A stretch of 64,000 nucleotides of DNA from CAZTHK01 sp964613215 (GCA_964613215.1 CAZTHK010000005.1:1-64000); one strand, 5' to 3'. Shown: positions 36,429 to 46,149, numbered from the stretch's first letter. Numbers and translations: made by a program. The notes: generated from the sequence alone by a model not told the origin.

Positions 36429-38436
36429 TGAAGAAAATCCTGTTGCGGGATTGTGTGTCTCCACTGACAAGATCCTCTATTTTAAGAACCAGCTGGTATC
36501 TCCCCGGCTCAAGAGCGGATATGTCGATTTTCAGACTATCCCGGGTATTGGTAAGTTTACCACTCTGTTCTATGGAACTTGAAACATATGGCTTATCTTC
36601 CTGGTCATCTCCTTTAATAGATGACCACATGTAGGACAGTGTTCTGCGGATTCCACTCTGATATTGCCGGCCGGGTGGATTTTTGATCTGGTAAGTAATC
36701 CGGTATCTGGATGTATTAGATGCATCCCTCTTAAGATTATATATATGGTAGGTGACACATACTGGTTGGGCTATCTGGTAGTTTGGTATGGGATTAAGTA
36801 TGGAGGTACACGAATTGTGGTCTCCCGGGATAGTCAATTTTATGCTGCTTACCTTCAGCCGGTCTCCATAAAACTCATCAATGATCATGGGTATCCTGGC
36901 GGATCCCTTGTATCTGGTTTTATTATCAACTATCTCTATGGCACAGAGACTCTCCATCTCCCTGGGGGTAAGCTCTATCCAGAAGTTTCTGATGCGAAAG
37001 GAACCGGCGGGCCCTTCCAATCCTTCGAGATTGCCCGGATTGAGTTTGAAGAATTCTCTGGCATATCTTCGCATTTCGAAATCGAAGAAGGTTACAAAGA
37101 CCCGGGAAGAATCACTCAGATTCTTCAGATGGATTTCCGGTATGGCTATTGAAAATTCCAGCCTGGTGAGCCCCCTGTCTCCTCTGCTCTGGGCTATCTC
37201 CGCCTTTACAGGAAGTCGCTGGTATTTAATGGGGTATTCGTACATATGGGGAATCTGCTTCAGCAACTTAGCTGATTGCTCTCCCCGGTGATCACTGATA
37301 GGAAAATGAAAATTGCCATTCAGAAATTCATCGTGAAAGTAGAGAGTAATATAGCCGTTTTCCATTTTGTATACCCAGGCTATCCATCCTCCTGAGTGGC
37401 CTCCCTGCAAATCATACTGTTTCTTGTATGGATACCCATAGCTGATAAGCGTTTCCCCCATATCGGTTTCTTCTCCGTTAAGACCCAGCTTAGGGTCGTC
37501 AAACAACATTTCCGCCAGGAATACCCTGCTGAAGTGTTCCAGCTTCCTTTCATTTATTTCGGTAGAGGGTGTGGGGTCGTTCTCCACCCAGAATTTTCTT
37601 CTCCATTCCTCCCTTCCGGGAAGTGAGGTAGTCTCCCATAGTTCTGCGCTGGATGGATCCAGGAGCTTCGAGATATCCAGGTATGGTGCCAGCTGACTTT
37701 GATTCATCATCCGGAAGGCTTCCCGGAATTCTGATCTGGCCTCCCTGAATTGTGAGGATTTTAGATACAGTGTACCCAACAGCAGATGAATTCTGTAATC
37801 GTCCGGATGATATATCTCCGCCTTCCGGCCGTACTTTATTGCAGTTAGATACATGTGACGGAACATCAGCAGAAAACTGAGCCTGTAGAGGGTATTCTTA
37901 TCCTCCCTGTTTAACCGGTGTGCCTTTCTGAAGTAGCTTATTGCCTTCTTGAGATGATTGTTATAGCAGAGCGTTTTGATATATTCGTTGTACTCCAGCC
38001 TGCCCAGCTGGTACCAGCCCTGGAAACATTCCGGATCGAAACTGACCGCCTGTTTGAAGTCTTTCATCGCTTCACCGATGAATCCCCGGGCGTGGTATGT
38101 AAGCCCCCTCTGTATGTAGTTAGCCGGATTCATTGGTTCGATATCGAGAGCCCGGTTTACCGCCTCCAGGGAGAGCAACCTGGAGCGTGGTGTTCCCTTG
38201 AGACGGTACGCAACAGCAAGATCCCTGTATAATTGGGGATCATCGGGACTATCCGCTATTTCACTCTTTATTGCCACTATGCTGCTGTCTACACCGGCGC
38301 GTTCACGTGGAGTAACTTCATGTATAAAGTCCTCCTTCATTGCGGGTTTCCTGGATGGTACCAGGGAACAGTTCGAAAGCAGAAAAGCAATGATAAGTAA
38401 AAGTATCGGGTATTTTATGTAAGCGTTTGAAAACAT
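36409..38436 (-). CDS. GWxTD-domain lipoprotein with TPR repeats
   Basis: The 675-residue product is a lipoprotein (lipobox LLSNC, Cys23). TPR-like helices run from about residue 55 to 240 (NPANYIQRGLTYHARGFIGEAMKDF and similar). The GWxTD domain starts near residue 275 with the signature WRRKFWVENDPTPSTEINE and continues with TDMGETLISYGYP; the rest is a beta-rich C-terminal region. GWxTD domains are common in FCB bacteria and their function is not known. The ATG at 38436 is used because the signal begins there; no clear ribosome site is visible. The 3' end overlaps the opposite gene by 20 bases. Confidence 0.85.
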   Translation of the reverse strand: MFSNAYIKYPILLLIIAFLLSNCSLVPSRKPAMKEDFIHEVTPRERAGVDSSIVAIKSEIADSPDDPQLYRDLAVAYRLKGTPRSRLLSLEAVNRALDIEPMNPANYIQRGLTYHARGFIGEAMKDFKQAVSFDPECFQGWYQLGRLEYNEYIKTLCYNNHLKKAISYFRKAHRLNREDKNTLYRLSFLLMFRHMYLTAIKYGRKAEIYHPDDYRIHLLLGTLYLKSSQFREARSEFREAFRMMNQSQLAPYLDISKLLDPSSAELWETTSLPGREEWRRKFWVENDPTPSTEINERKLEHFSRVFLAEMLFDDPKLGLNGEETDMGETLISYGYPYKKQYDLQGGHSGGWIAWVYKMENGYITLYFHDEFLNGNFHFPISDHRGEQSAKLLKQIPHMYEYPIKYQRLPVKAEIAQSRGDRGLTRLEFSIAIPEIHLKNLSDSSRVFVTFFDFEMRRYAREFFKLNPGNLEGLEGPAGSFRIRNFWIELTPREMESLCAIEIVDNKTRYKGSARIPMIIDEFYGDRLKVSSIKLTIPGDHNSCTSILNPIPNYQIAQPVCVTYHIYNLKRDASNTSRYRITYQIKNPPGRQYQSGIRRTLSYMWSSIKGDDQEDKPYVSSSIEQSGKLTNTRDSLKIDISALEPGRYQLVLKIEDLVSGDTQSRNRIFFISAKEE

Positions 38437-38558
38437 ATGAATTATAACCAAATGTATTCAGAACAGGAATATAGTTCCTCCACTGTACCGGGGGGAATGA
38501 TATTTGCATAAAATATATAGATTAACCTTGATGAATTCAAGATTTTGTGGAGCGGATT

Positions 38559-39998
38559 ATGGATATGCACACTCTCCAGGCCATGCCGGTTGAATTTCAC
38601 AAGTTCAAGGCAGCGGTAACCGCCCTGGCAGAACTCATCTTTAAACGGAGGATGTTTCCTCCGGGCCATATATCGGTTGAAAATGCTTCCCGGGAGGCGT
38701 TTATAAGGCTGGATGTTCTGCTTCACAAAAAACCATGCCTTCTGTTCAAGATAAGAGGGGATTTCATAAGTTATCTTAATTACCGTGTGGATGTAGGCGA
38801 TAGAGATAATAAAGCGGTTAATTTCATGCGTGAGCGCTTTTCCAGAATGTCAGTGGATGAAGTGGAATTCTGTACTGGTTTGAGCAAGAATGAGTTATTG
38901 CTGTTTGCCGCTTTTCTTCAGGGAAACACCGGGGAAAGTGATAAACAGGGAAATGAGTGGCTTGATATTAAGAATATAAAGGTGCGGAATACCGACAGCG
39001 GAGAAAAAAGATTGAGAGGCCGTAATAATGAATTCGGAGGTGGCCCCGGGAGGGAAAAGCGGAAGAATGGTATAAGACTTAATAATAATGGTGGCGGCAA
39101 GATGGGAAGGCTTATTTCAGGTGTGTTGATGAAGATGGGTAAGATCGGCTCCAGGGAGAGGCAGGATTCTGCAGGACAACTTCTGAAATTAGTGGAGAGG
39201 GAAGGAAGGAATTCAACCCCTATTATGCTGTTGAGTTCTTTACGTGAGTTCGATGAATACACCTTCTCGCATTCGGTTAATGTGGCAGTCATTTCCACGG
39301 CTATCGGAAGATGGCTGGGATTCAGCGAGGAAACTGTCGATGATATAGGAATCGCGGCTCTGATGCATGATATGGGTAAGATATATATTCCCGGGGATAT
39401 TCTGCGCAAGAAGGGCAGGTTGTCTCCCACCGAATGGCTGGCCATCAAGAAGCATCCTGTTCACGGCTATAGAATTCTGAGGGAGGAGGGGGTGGATTAC
39501 ATAGCATGCCGGGTGGCTTATGAACATCATATGCGTTATGATCTTAAGGGTTATCCGCCTCCCAGGAGTAATGCGGATCTTCATAATTACAGTCATATAG
39601 TCAGGATAGCAGATAGTTATGACGCCCTCACCACTAACAGGCCGTATCGCAAGCAGCTGGACCCCTTCAGTGCAATTAAATTGATGTACCGTGGAAAGGG
39701 TGGTGAATTTCACCCTCATTTCCTGGAGATATTCATGAATGTGCTGGGCAATATACCGGTGGGAAGTATAATTCAATTAATCAGTGGTGAGATAGCTGTA
39801 GTAGTTAATGTCAACGAGCTCCAGGGAGAACTTCCCACGGTAAGGATTTTAAAGGATTCTGAGGGTAACCCGGTAAAAGGGGATATCATAGTTGATCTCA
39901 ACCGGAGGAGGGAGGAAACGGGCAATCAATCCGTAATAAAGGGAATACTGGATGGATTCAAAGAGAATATCGATGTGGGCAAGTACCTGCATGATTAG
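38559..39998 (+). CDS. HD-GYP domain protein (putative cyclic-di-GMP phosphodiesterase)
   Basis: The protein has 479 residues. Residues 1-190 form an unrecognised N-terminal region with a charged, glycine-rich stretch (GRNNEFGGGPG). The HD-GYP domain follows: His-Asp at 270-271 in LMHDMGKIYIP, HH at 323-324, and GYP at 331-333. Metal-binding residues are kept, but the HHE.DGxGYP motif is altered to HHMRYDLKGYP. The usual role is hydrolysis of cyclic-di-GMP or related dinucleotides. The ATG at 38559 follows TGGAG by 7 bases. Cytosolic, no receiver domain. Confidence 0.88.
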   Translation: MDMHTLQAMPVEFHKFKAAVTALAELIFKRRMFPPGHISVENASREAFIRLDVLLHKKPCLLFKIRGDFISYLNYRVDVGDRDNKAVNFMRERFSRMSVDEVEFCTGLSKNELLLFAAFLQGNTGESDKQGNEWLDIKNIKVRNTDSGEKRLRGRNNEFGGGPGREKRKNGIRLNNNGGGKMGRLISGVLMKMGKIGSRERQDSAGQLLKLVEREGRNSTPIMLLSSLREFDEYTFSHSVNVAVISTAIGRWLGFSEETVDDIGIAALMHDMGKIYIPGDILRKKGRLSPTEWLAIKKHPVHGYRILREEGVDYIACRVAYEHHMRYDLKGYPPPRSNADLHNYSHIVRIADSYDALTTNRPYRKQLDPFSAIKLMYRGKGGEFHPHFLEIFMNVLGNIPVGSIIQLISGEIAVVVNVNELQGELPTVRILKDSEGNPVKGDIIVDLNRRREETGNQSVIKGILDGFKENIDVGKYLHD

Positions 39999-40068
39999 AA
40001 TGAGACCCAGGGCGATCATCCTCACGTGAAGATCACCCCGGGCCGTCCATATTACAGCGGTTGACAGA

Positions 40069-40467
40069 TTACAGCGTTCCCGGATTACCCAGCTGTTCTA
40101 TTCTGTTTCCCACTATCCAGGTGTAATGAATTACATCCGTGGTGGAATGAATGGTTATTTCTATTGTTTCCCCGGGCTTTGCGGGTTTATCACCGGTTCT
40201 TGCTATCAACTGTCCGTCGTCAGATACAGTACACCATCCCGATGGGGCATAGCTGTCTATTATTGCTCCCTTGGGATCCAGAAACTGTACCGCATAAATG
40301 GGGCTTTTGGTGGCTTCAATCTTCACCGTTACAAGAAAGTTTCCCTCTTCGGTATGTTTTACACTCTTGCTGATCACAGCCGTTGAACCCGAAAGGGATG
40401 TGGCCAGGAAGAGGGTGAGAAGAACAGAAACCAGGGTGAAATACGCCACCCTTCTTTTACCAAACAT
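40069..40467 (-). CDS. Small exported protein of unrecognised family
   Basis: The 132-residue product has a signal peptide (MFGKRRVAYFTLVSVLLTLF, cleavage near residue 29). The rest is a beta-strand pattern (FLVTVKIEATKSPIYAVQFLDP, PGETIEITIHSTTDVIHYTWI), an Ig- or fibronectin-like fold of about 95 residues with one cysteine. I do not recognise a family. GGAGG lies 9 bases before the ATG. It is isolated on this strand, convergent with the HD-GYP gene. Confidence 0.65.
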   Translation of the reverse strand: MFGKRRVAYFTLVSVLLTLFLATSLSGSTAVISKSVKHTEEGNFLVTVKIEATKSPIYAVQFLDPKGAIIDSYAPSGWCTVSDDGQLIARTGDKPAKPGETIEITIHSTTDVIHYTWIVGNRIEQLGNPGTL

Positions 40468-40705
40468 CTTGTTGTCCTCCAAGCAGTTGTTGTAACTATC
40501 CAAACTAATTTATAAGATACTTAACAATAGCTCCTGATGTGTTTATTATTATACCATAAACTCAGCCACTTTGTCGAGCGGGCTAAAACATTTTCCGGAA
40601 ATATAGGGTATATTTTTCCTGATAGCCATTTCCGGATTATTCAATCGGTGAGCTAAAAGCCTGTAATTGATTAAGATAAAAATATATGACGGTGAGGCAT
40701 AATGG

Positions 40706-41293
40706 TTGCAGTCAACTGAATCTGAAATGTACAGGTATATATTGATATTGATTGTGACTCTTCTGATACCGGTTTCCGGGCTCACCCAGATTTTCCACCC
40801 CGGCGTTGTGGAGACTCATCTGGGAGGGGGGTTATCGCTTTATGCCCCCATTCATCACCAGTCGATGTCATTGGGGTATGCCCTGTCCCTGACCATGCGG
40901 CCGGAATATGCCAGAAACATTATCGACGGCCTGGAAAGATGGAATCTGGGTTTTACCGTACAGTCTATTAATCATGTGATGGAATCCGGGGAAGTCTTCC
41001 GGGATGCCGGATTTACTCTGAGATATTATCTCACTGAAAATAAATGCGGTTTGGACTGGGAGAGCTATTTCATAGGGGGAGGACTCGGTGTAGCCACATA
41101 CCAATGGGAGGGAGGGGGAATAACACATAAGCACAAGAACCTGGATTATCTTCTCGAACTTGGTTACGAAGCTGATATGAGAAGGCCGTTAGTCTTTGTC
41201 TTCAGCGCCAATGCCCGCCTGGCCAGCAGGGAATCGATAAGTTTTACCGGAATCGGGATAAGTATCTCTATTGCCTATGGGGTGGGGGAATAG
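40706..41293 (+). CDS. Probable outer-membrane beta-barrel protein
   Basis: The 195-residue product has a signal peptide (cleavage near residue 29) and then alternating strands with glycine-rich turns (ETHLGGGLSLYA, FIGGGLGVATYQW, FTGIGISISIAYGV) as expected for a small eight-stranded barrel. The TTG start at 40706 is chosen because GGTGAGG is 8 bases upstream; the nearest ATG (40727) has no ribosome site. Function is not known. Confidence 0.65.
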   Translation: MQSTESEMYRYILILIVTLLIPVSGLTQIFHPGVVETHLGGGLSLYAPIHHQSMSLGYALSLTMRPEYARNIIDGLERWNLGFTVQSINHVMESGEVFRDAGFTLRYYLTENKCGLDWESYFIGGGLGVATYQWEGGGITHKHKNLDYLLELGYEADMRRPLVFVFSANARLASRESISFTGIGISISIAYGVGE

Positions 41294-41446
41294 TAAAACC
41301 TTTCCAGCAGGAAATTTCTTATTATTTGCAATGTCAATTATTTTTACGATTAGTGATGCGGTGGCATATAACTTTCTAGATGTATGAATCATAACGGATT
41401 TGTGAAATGGAACTAATGTATCTGGTTATTTGATAAAGGAATTAAA

Positions 41447-41830
41447 ATGCCACACCGAATTCTTGTAGTCGATGACGAAGTGCATCTTGCAAAGATTATC
41501 GAATTCACTTTAAAACATGAAGGATATTCGGTTGATGTAGCCTTCGATGGCGAAGAGGCACTGGAAAAGATCAGAAACAGCGATCCGGATCTTATAATTC
41601 TGGATCTGATGCTTCCCATAGTGGATGGATATAGAATCTGTAACCGGATTAAAGGGGACGAAAGATACATGGATATACCGGTTATAATACTTACCGCCAG
41701 GAATATTGAGGGAGAGGATATAAAAGAGCCCATAAGGGCGGATATGTTTATGAAGAAACCATTCAATACGGATAAGCTTCTGGAGAATATTGAAAGTCTT
41801 CTGGAACAGAAGTCTGCAGCCGGCGGTTAG
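41447..41830 (+). CDS. Stand-alone response regulator receiver protein (CheY-like)
   Basis: This 127-residue single receiver domain has the acidic pair in VVDDE, the phospho-acceptor Asp53 in LIILDLMLP, Thr83 and Lys104 in MKKPF. There is no output domain. It may pass phosphate or bind a partner, as CheY does. AAGGAATT precedes the ATG. It is convergent with the HAMP-type gene, leaving the cognate kinase unknown. Confidence 0.92.
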   Translation: MPHRILVVDDEVHLAKIIEFTLKHEGYSVDVAFDGEEALEKIRNSDPDLIILDLMLPIVDGYRICNRIKGDERYMDIPVIILTARNIEGEDIKEPIRADMFMKKPFNTDKLLENIESLLEQKSAAGG

Positions 41831-41851
41831 TTGCCGCTCTCTTGCAGCCGG

Positions 41852-42481
41852 TCAGGATGGCTGCATGAAAATATCCTGTTGTGCGGATTTCTCTTCCCCG
41901 CCGGTGTTTTCATTACTGCCGTCACCCAGGTATGTCTCCTTCTCCCTTATGAGCTTTTCCAGCTTTTTTCCCATTTCCATAAACTCCTTGCGGGATAGGA
42001 GGGTCAGACATTTTTTTAATTCATCAATCTCAGATGATTCCTTATCTTTAATTTTTTCAACCGCTTGCATCATGTTCTTATTAAAACAGGCGAAGGGTCC
42101 GTGGCCGGTTCCTGTCTCGCTGAGGCGGGGGAAACTTCCCCTGGCAAGTGATATCAGTCCCCGCTGCGCCACACCTACCGGCCGGAATAATTTTGCAGTA
42201 ATAAGAATGGATAAGATATACAGCGATGCTGCTATGATCAGTATTACGGCAAAGGTGTTTACCAGAAGCATACTCTTCATCTTACCAGACACCGCCTCCA
42301 GCTCGGGTATCTGTTTGACCATGGCAGCCTCACTGGATATGAGTGAAAAATAGAAACTCAGTCCGAAGGCTAAAGCCACTACCAGGGTAGATACCAGCAG
42401 TAGTACCCTTATTTGCATCTTTATCTTGCCGGCTATATTCTCGGTAAGTTCCTGAATAGTGCTTTCAGATTCTTTGAACAT
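41852..42481 (-). CDS. Two-span membrane protein with HAMP-like domain
   Basis: The 209-residue product has two spans (about residues 26-48 and 70-94) enclosing a short periplasmic loop, then a HAMP-like segment (LFRPVGVAQRGLISLARGSF through MMQAVEKIKDK, about 99-148) and a helical tail. There is no kinase, cyclase or methyl-accepting domain. It may be a transmembrane adaptor. A GGGGGA ribosome site is present. It is convergent with the receiver protein. Confidence 0.7.
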   Translation of the reverse strand: MFKESESTIQELTENIAGKIKMQIRVLLLVSTLVVALAFGLSFYFSLISSEAAMVKQIPELEAVSGKMKSMLLVNTFAVILIIAASLYILSILITAKLFRPVGVAQRGLISLARGSFPRLSETGTGHGPFACFNKNMMQAVEKIKDKESSEIDELKKCLTLLSRKEFMEMGKKLEKLIREKETYLGDGSNENTGGEEKSAQQDIFMQPS

Positions 42482-42584
42482 CGATCTTCCCCCTTTTCAG
42501 TACCACAGGGCTGTATTTCCTTACCTGGAAAATATGTATTATACTCAAATGAGTATCTAATCAATAAATGTGCCAGAAACGGGG

Positions 42585-43379
42585 TTAATCCCCCCCGCAG
42601 AATTTCTCCAGTGCCGCTTTGAATTCATCCACATCCACGGTGGTGTCCTTACATGGTCCGGAGGGACGGATATTGGATATTCCGATAACGGGTATACGCG
42701 GAGCTATATCCCTTATACCGCTCAACAGGTCCCTTTCGCAGGCAATTGCCACTATGGCATTCGGTTCAGTCTTATTAACTATCCGGCGTGCGACCTCCCC
42801 GCCCGGTGCGGTGTGAGATTCCACATTGGGAAAGCGGGAGCAGATATCGGAGATGGCCTTCCTGGTGGTTTTATTCAGGCATCTGGGGAGAAGTGCCAGG
42901 ACCTTGCCCTGAACGTTGTCAACCCCGACCAGGTCGTTGCTGACTTTAATAAAAGAGTGACTTAACCGGTCTCTGGAGATACCCAGCCTGGAGGCCAGCC
43001 TCTGAACACAGGGGAGGAGAAAGAAAAATAGTTTATTCCCCCTGGAGAGACATATATTAAAATAGTTGTTCTTCAGGTAAACTGCCATGATCAGAAGCAG
43101 ATACCAGGCCAGAAGGAAGAGGGCGGAACCTGTGGTCAGAATGAGCAGTATCAGCACCCAGATCCTTCCGAACATTTCAAAACGGGGCAGGATAAGGTAG
43201 AGCAGCAAAAAAAGTATGGCGATGATTAAAGTTAGTACAGCCAGAGAGATCAGGAGAAAGGTGCGTTTTCCCTCATTTATGTTCCGGATACCCTCACCCT
43301 CTTCCCATTCCAGCCATTCATCTCCCAGAACCCGGTCCTTCCTTTTGTGCTTTTTAGTTTCAGGTCTATCTTGGGCCAT
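42585..43379 (-). CDS. DUF116 membrane protein
   Basis: The 264-residue product has two or three membrane spans (about 40-65, 72-98) and a soluble C-terminal DUF116 domain: LALLPRCLNK, PNAIVAIACERDLLSGI, PVIGISNIRPSGPCKDT. Conserved cysteines in RCL, ACER and GPC could bind a cluster or metal. DUF116 is found in anaerobes near cofactor-related genes, but the function is not known. It lies 104 bases upstream of the HAMP-type gene on the same strand. Confidence 0.85.
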   Translation of the reverse strand: MAQDRPETKKHKRKDRVLGDEWLEWEEGEGIRNINEGKRTFLLISLAVLTLIIAILFLLLYLILPRFEMFGRIWVLILLILTTGSALFLLAWYLLLIMAVYLKNNYFNICLSRGNKLFFFLLPCVQRLASRLGISRDRLSHSFIKVSNDLVGVDNVQGKVLALLPRCLNKTTRKAISDICSRFPNVESHTAPGGEVARRIVNKTEPNAIVAIACERDLLSGIRDIAPRIPVIGISNIRPSGPCKDTTVDVDEFKAALEKFCGGD

Positions 43380-43491
43380 TTCAAAAATTAGGGAAAAAGT
43401 AACTGGTTAAATGATAAAATTTCAATTGGAAATTTACTCCAACAACAAATATCATGCAACCAGAATCTTAACTCTACTAACCCGCAGGGCA

Positions 43492-43589
43492 GAGTTCCAC
43501 GGGCTTGCCCGCGGGTGAATGTGAACTCCGCCCGGATGGGCGGCGGGCGAAGCTGGTATTTTGATTGAGTGCCATGGGCTTGCCCATGG
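43492..43589. repeat. Cluster of palindromic elements (REP-like)
   Basis: CCACGGGC-TT-GCCCGCGG (43497-43514, one mismatch) and CCATGGGC-TT-GCCCATGG (43572-43589, perfect) are two copies of the same palindrome. The first is enclosed by GAGTTC (43492-43497) and GAACTC (43523-43528). A third hairpin CGCCC-GGAT-GGGCG lies between them. The region runs from 258 to 49 bases before the EamA gene and contains no other gene. Confidence 0.6.
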
Positions 43590-43637
43590 TTATCTACATG
43601 GTAAGAGCCGAATCTGGAGGGAGTCAACCCGAAAAGT

Positions 43638-44525
43638 ATGAAGGAACATATAACTATCTGGACAGCAATAATTTCAGTTTCCTTCGCAGCAATATTCATA
43701 AGGCTGGCGCAGGCTCCTCCCGCCACCATAGCCGCTCTCCGGATGATCTTTTCCATTCTGATGCTGGTGCCCTGGGTGGCGGTATCGGGGACCATGCGCC
43801 GGGAATTGAGGGAAGTTACCTCATATGATGCAACTCTTATGATTATATCAGGTTTTTTCCTGGCACTCCATTTCTATATGTGGATCTATTCCCTCTATCT
43901 GACCGGAGTGGCGAGTAGTGTGGTACTGGTTACCATGAACCCGATCTTCGTTTCCCTCTATTCTGCTCTGCTGGGCGGGGAGCGGCTGGGGAGGGTATTC
44001 TGGGTTGGGCTGGCTCTGGCTGTAGCCGGCAGCCTTATCATAGGAGAGCGTGATTTTTCAGCGGGAGGTACCCGCTGGAAGGGTGATCTTCTGGCTCTGG
44101 GCGGGGCTGTCTCGGTAGCAGGATATTTTCTGATTGGAGCAAAATTAAGGAGGAAATTCTCTCTGGTCAGCTATATATTTCCGGTATATCTAACTGCTAC
44201 TGTTATCCTTACCGGAGTTTCTATTTTCACCGGTGACGGCGTGCTGGGATACCGGCCGGAAGTTTACATCTACTGTTTTCTGCTGGCCCTGATATGTCAG
44301 TTTATGGGGCACACTCTGTTCAACTGGGCACTGAAATTCGTAGGTCCTTCAGTGGTGGCCATCAGTACAATGGGTGAACCGGTGGGTAGTACCATACTGG
44401 CTGTCTTCATTCTGGGAGAAACACCTGTACCAGCCGAAATAATTGGAGGGGTATTGATACTTGGAGGTATAGTAACTGTTCTTTATATCAGGCAACTATC
44501 CCCCTCCCGGCCTTTGCCGGGTTAG
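43638..44525 (+). CDS. EamA/DMT-family transporter
   Basis: The 295-residue protein has about ten membrane spans in two EamA repeats: the first covers about 5-138, the second about 155-288 with the GEPVGSTILAVFILGE segment near 253. Drug/metabolite transporters of this family export amino acids, nucleotides or other small molecules. No specificity determinant is recognisable. GGAGGGAG is 15 bases upstream, longer than usual. A cluster of palindromes precedes it. Confidence 0.88.
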   Translation: MKEHITIWTAIISVSFAAIFIRLAQAPPATIAALRMIFSILMLVPWVAVSGTMRRELREVTSYDATLMIISGFFLALHFYMWIYSLYLTGVASSVVLVTMNPIFVSLYSALLGGERLGRVFWVGLALAVAGSLIIGERDFSAGGTRWKGDLLALGGAVSVAGYFLIGAKLRRKFSLVSYIFPVYLTATVILTGVSIFTGDGVLGYRPEVYIYCFLLALICQFMGHTLFNWALKFVGPSVVAISTMGEPVGSTILAVFILGETPVPAEIIGGVLILGGIVTVLYIRQLSPSRPLPG

Positions 44526-44557
44526 CTGTCTGCCATGGGCATGCAGAGAAGCTTTTT

Positions 44558-44986
44558 TCACCAGATATTCCGGGAGTCATTGCAGCCGGCGCTCAGTTCG
44601 GGGTCATCCCCATCCGGCCGGAATGTCTTGATTGTGATAAGATGTATGGTAACTCCAACTGCGATTATAAAAAGTATCAGCCGTAACCACCACCGGGATA
44701 CCGCCAGCCATGAGGTTAGCCCGATGGTTGACCATAGAAGCAGAATGGTAACTACCTTCTGCTTAAGCGGTATTCCCTTGCCTTCCCGGTAGTTCCCGAT
44801 ATAAGAACCGCACCACCGGTTGGTGATCAGCCAGTTATGAAAGAACCGGGAACTTCTGGAATAGCATATCGCAGCCAGCAGGAGGAAGGGGGTAGTTGGC
44901 AGAAGCGGGAGAAACATTCCAGCCACACCGAGTATTACCATACCGGTTCCCGCTGATATAAGCAGAATTCTGGTTATTCTCTTCAT
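44558..44986 (-). CDS. DUF454 (YbaN-like) inner-membrane protein
   Basis: The 142-residue protein has about three membrane spans and the family features: MKRITRILLISAGTGMVILGVAGMFLPLLPTTPF at the N-terminus and RFFHNWLITNRWCGSYIGNYREGKGIP in the centre. Function is unknown. Its ATG overlaps the stop of the TPR lipoprotein gene by one base (TGATG), so the two are translationally coupled. Confidence 0.85.
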   Translation of the reverse strand: MKRITRILLISAGTGMVILGVAGMFLPLLPTTPFLLLAAICYSRSSRFFHNWLITNRWCGSYIGNYREGKGIPLKQKVVTILLLWSTIGLTSWLAVSRWWLRLILFIIAVGVTIHLITIKTFRPDGDDPELSAGCNDSRNIW

Positions 44987-46149
44987 CAATTCTCCTGGAT
45001 TGACCCGGGAGCTTTGGATGACAGGGAATCTATCAGCTGATTGACCTTTCCGGCTATCTCTCCTCCGCCCTTCCAGACCCGGATGAAATTGCGGAATGCT
45101 TCCAGGGCCTTCTCCTTTGATCCCGATTTCATGTAAATATGACCCAGGTAGTAATATGTCCTGGGAGGTGTCTCCGATGCACCCAGCAGATTCTCCATTA
45201 CTTTAAGCGCTGAATCGATTTTACCCGAGCGGTATAGAGCTAACCCCAGACCAAGATTTGATTCGATATCCCGGGGAGAGATTTCCAGGGCTTTATGGAA
45301 CGATTTCAGTGCCTTATCCCACTTCTTCTCTGTGTTGTAATATTTGCCCAGGTTTCGCCAGGCGGGAAGGGAGGAGCGGTCCCTGAAAATGGCCAGGCGG
45401 AAATTCTCCCTGGCCTCCCGGAGGTTTCCCAGTTCCATATGAGTCAAACCAAGATAGAGATAGAGGTCATGAGTCAGCAGCCCTCCGGACTTTGCCCGGT
45501 TCAGGGCATTGAGTGCGTCATTATACATTCGTCTCTGATAGGCGATCTTGCCCAGCAGCAGCAGTAACTTCTCATTGCCGGGAGAAAAGTTGAGGGCGGA
45601 GATGACCTGCGAATAAGCCATGGAGTATTTTCTCTGGCCGTAGAGGGCGGCAGCAAGAATTCGGTTTGCTTCAGCATGGTGGGGGAGCAGGTTGAGAGCG
45701 GTGGTAGCATAGTCCACAGATGTATTTAACTGGTCTGCTTTCAGTGCGCATCTTGCCAGGCCTATTGCTGCAGGGACATAGCGGGGAGAGAGATTCATAC
45801 TGCGCCGGTAATATTTTTTCGCCTGTATTAAATTGTCCTGAAGCTCCAGCGCCCTGCCCAGTCCATAATTGGCCTCGTGGTCATCCCGGTTAATCGAAAC
45901 CGCTATTCTCAAAGGGGGTTCCGCTTTCTCCGGCTGGCCGGTCTTCAGATATGCCATCCCCAGGTTATAGTTAGTGGCCGGATCATCCGGGCGGTGCTCA
46001 AGTGACAGCTGCCATTCCCGGATAGCCTGTTCATAATTATCGATGGAGGCAGCATTCACGCCCCGGTTGTAATGTTTTATGGCCGGGTCCCCACATGATG
46101 ACAGCAGCAAGCATATAGTTACGGATAATATCAGGGTTATTATACGCAT
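44986..46149 (-). CDS. TPR-repeat lipoprotein
   Basis: The 387-residue product is a lipoprotein (lipobox LLSSC, Cys19) made of about ten TPR repeats (for example NYEQAIREWQLSLEHRPDDPATNYNLGMAYLKTGQPEKAEP and LGRALELQDNLIQAKKYYRRSMNLSPRY). It probably scaffolds an envelope complex. ATG 46149 is used because the signal begins there. It is coupled to DUF454 by overlap. Confidence 0.85.
   Translation of the reverse strand: MRIITLILSVTICLLLSSCGDPAIKHYNRGVNAASIDNYEQAIREWQLSLEHRPDDPATNYNLGMAYLKTGQPEKAEPPLRIAVSINRDDHEANYGLGRALELQDNLIQAKKYYRRSMNLSPRYVPAAIGLARCALKADQLNTSVDYATTALNLLPHHAEANRILAAALYGQRKYSMAYSQVISALNFSPGNEKLLLLLGKIAYQRRMYNDALNALNRAKSGGLLTHDLYLYLGLTHMELGNLREARENFRLAIFRDRSSLPAWRNLGKYYNTEKKWDKALKSFHKALEISPRDIESNLGLGLALYRSGKIDSALKVMENLLGASETPPRTYYYLGHIYMKSGSKEKALEAFRNFIRVWKGGGEIAGKVNQLIDSLSSKAPGSIQEN

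Noticed and set aside
43492..43589. Possible CRISPR array from the palindromes
   Set aside because: Only two copies, no regular spacers and no cas genes.
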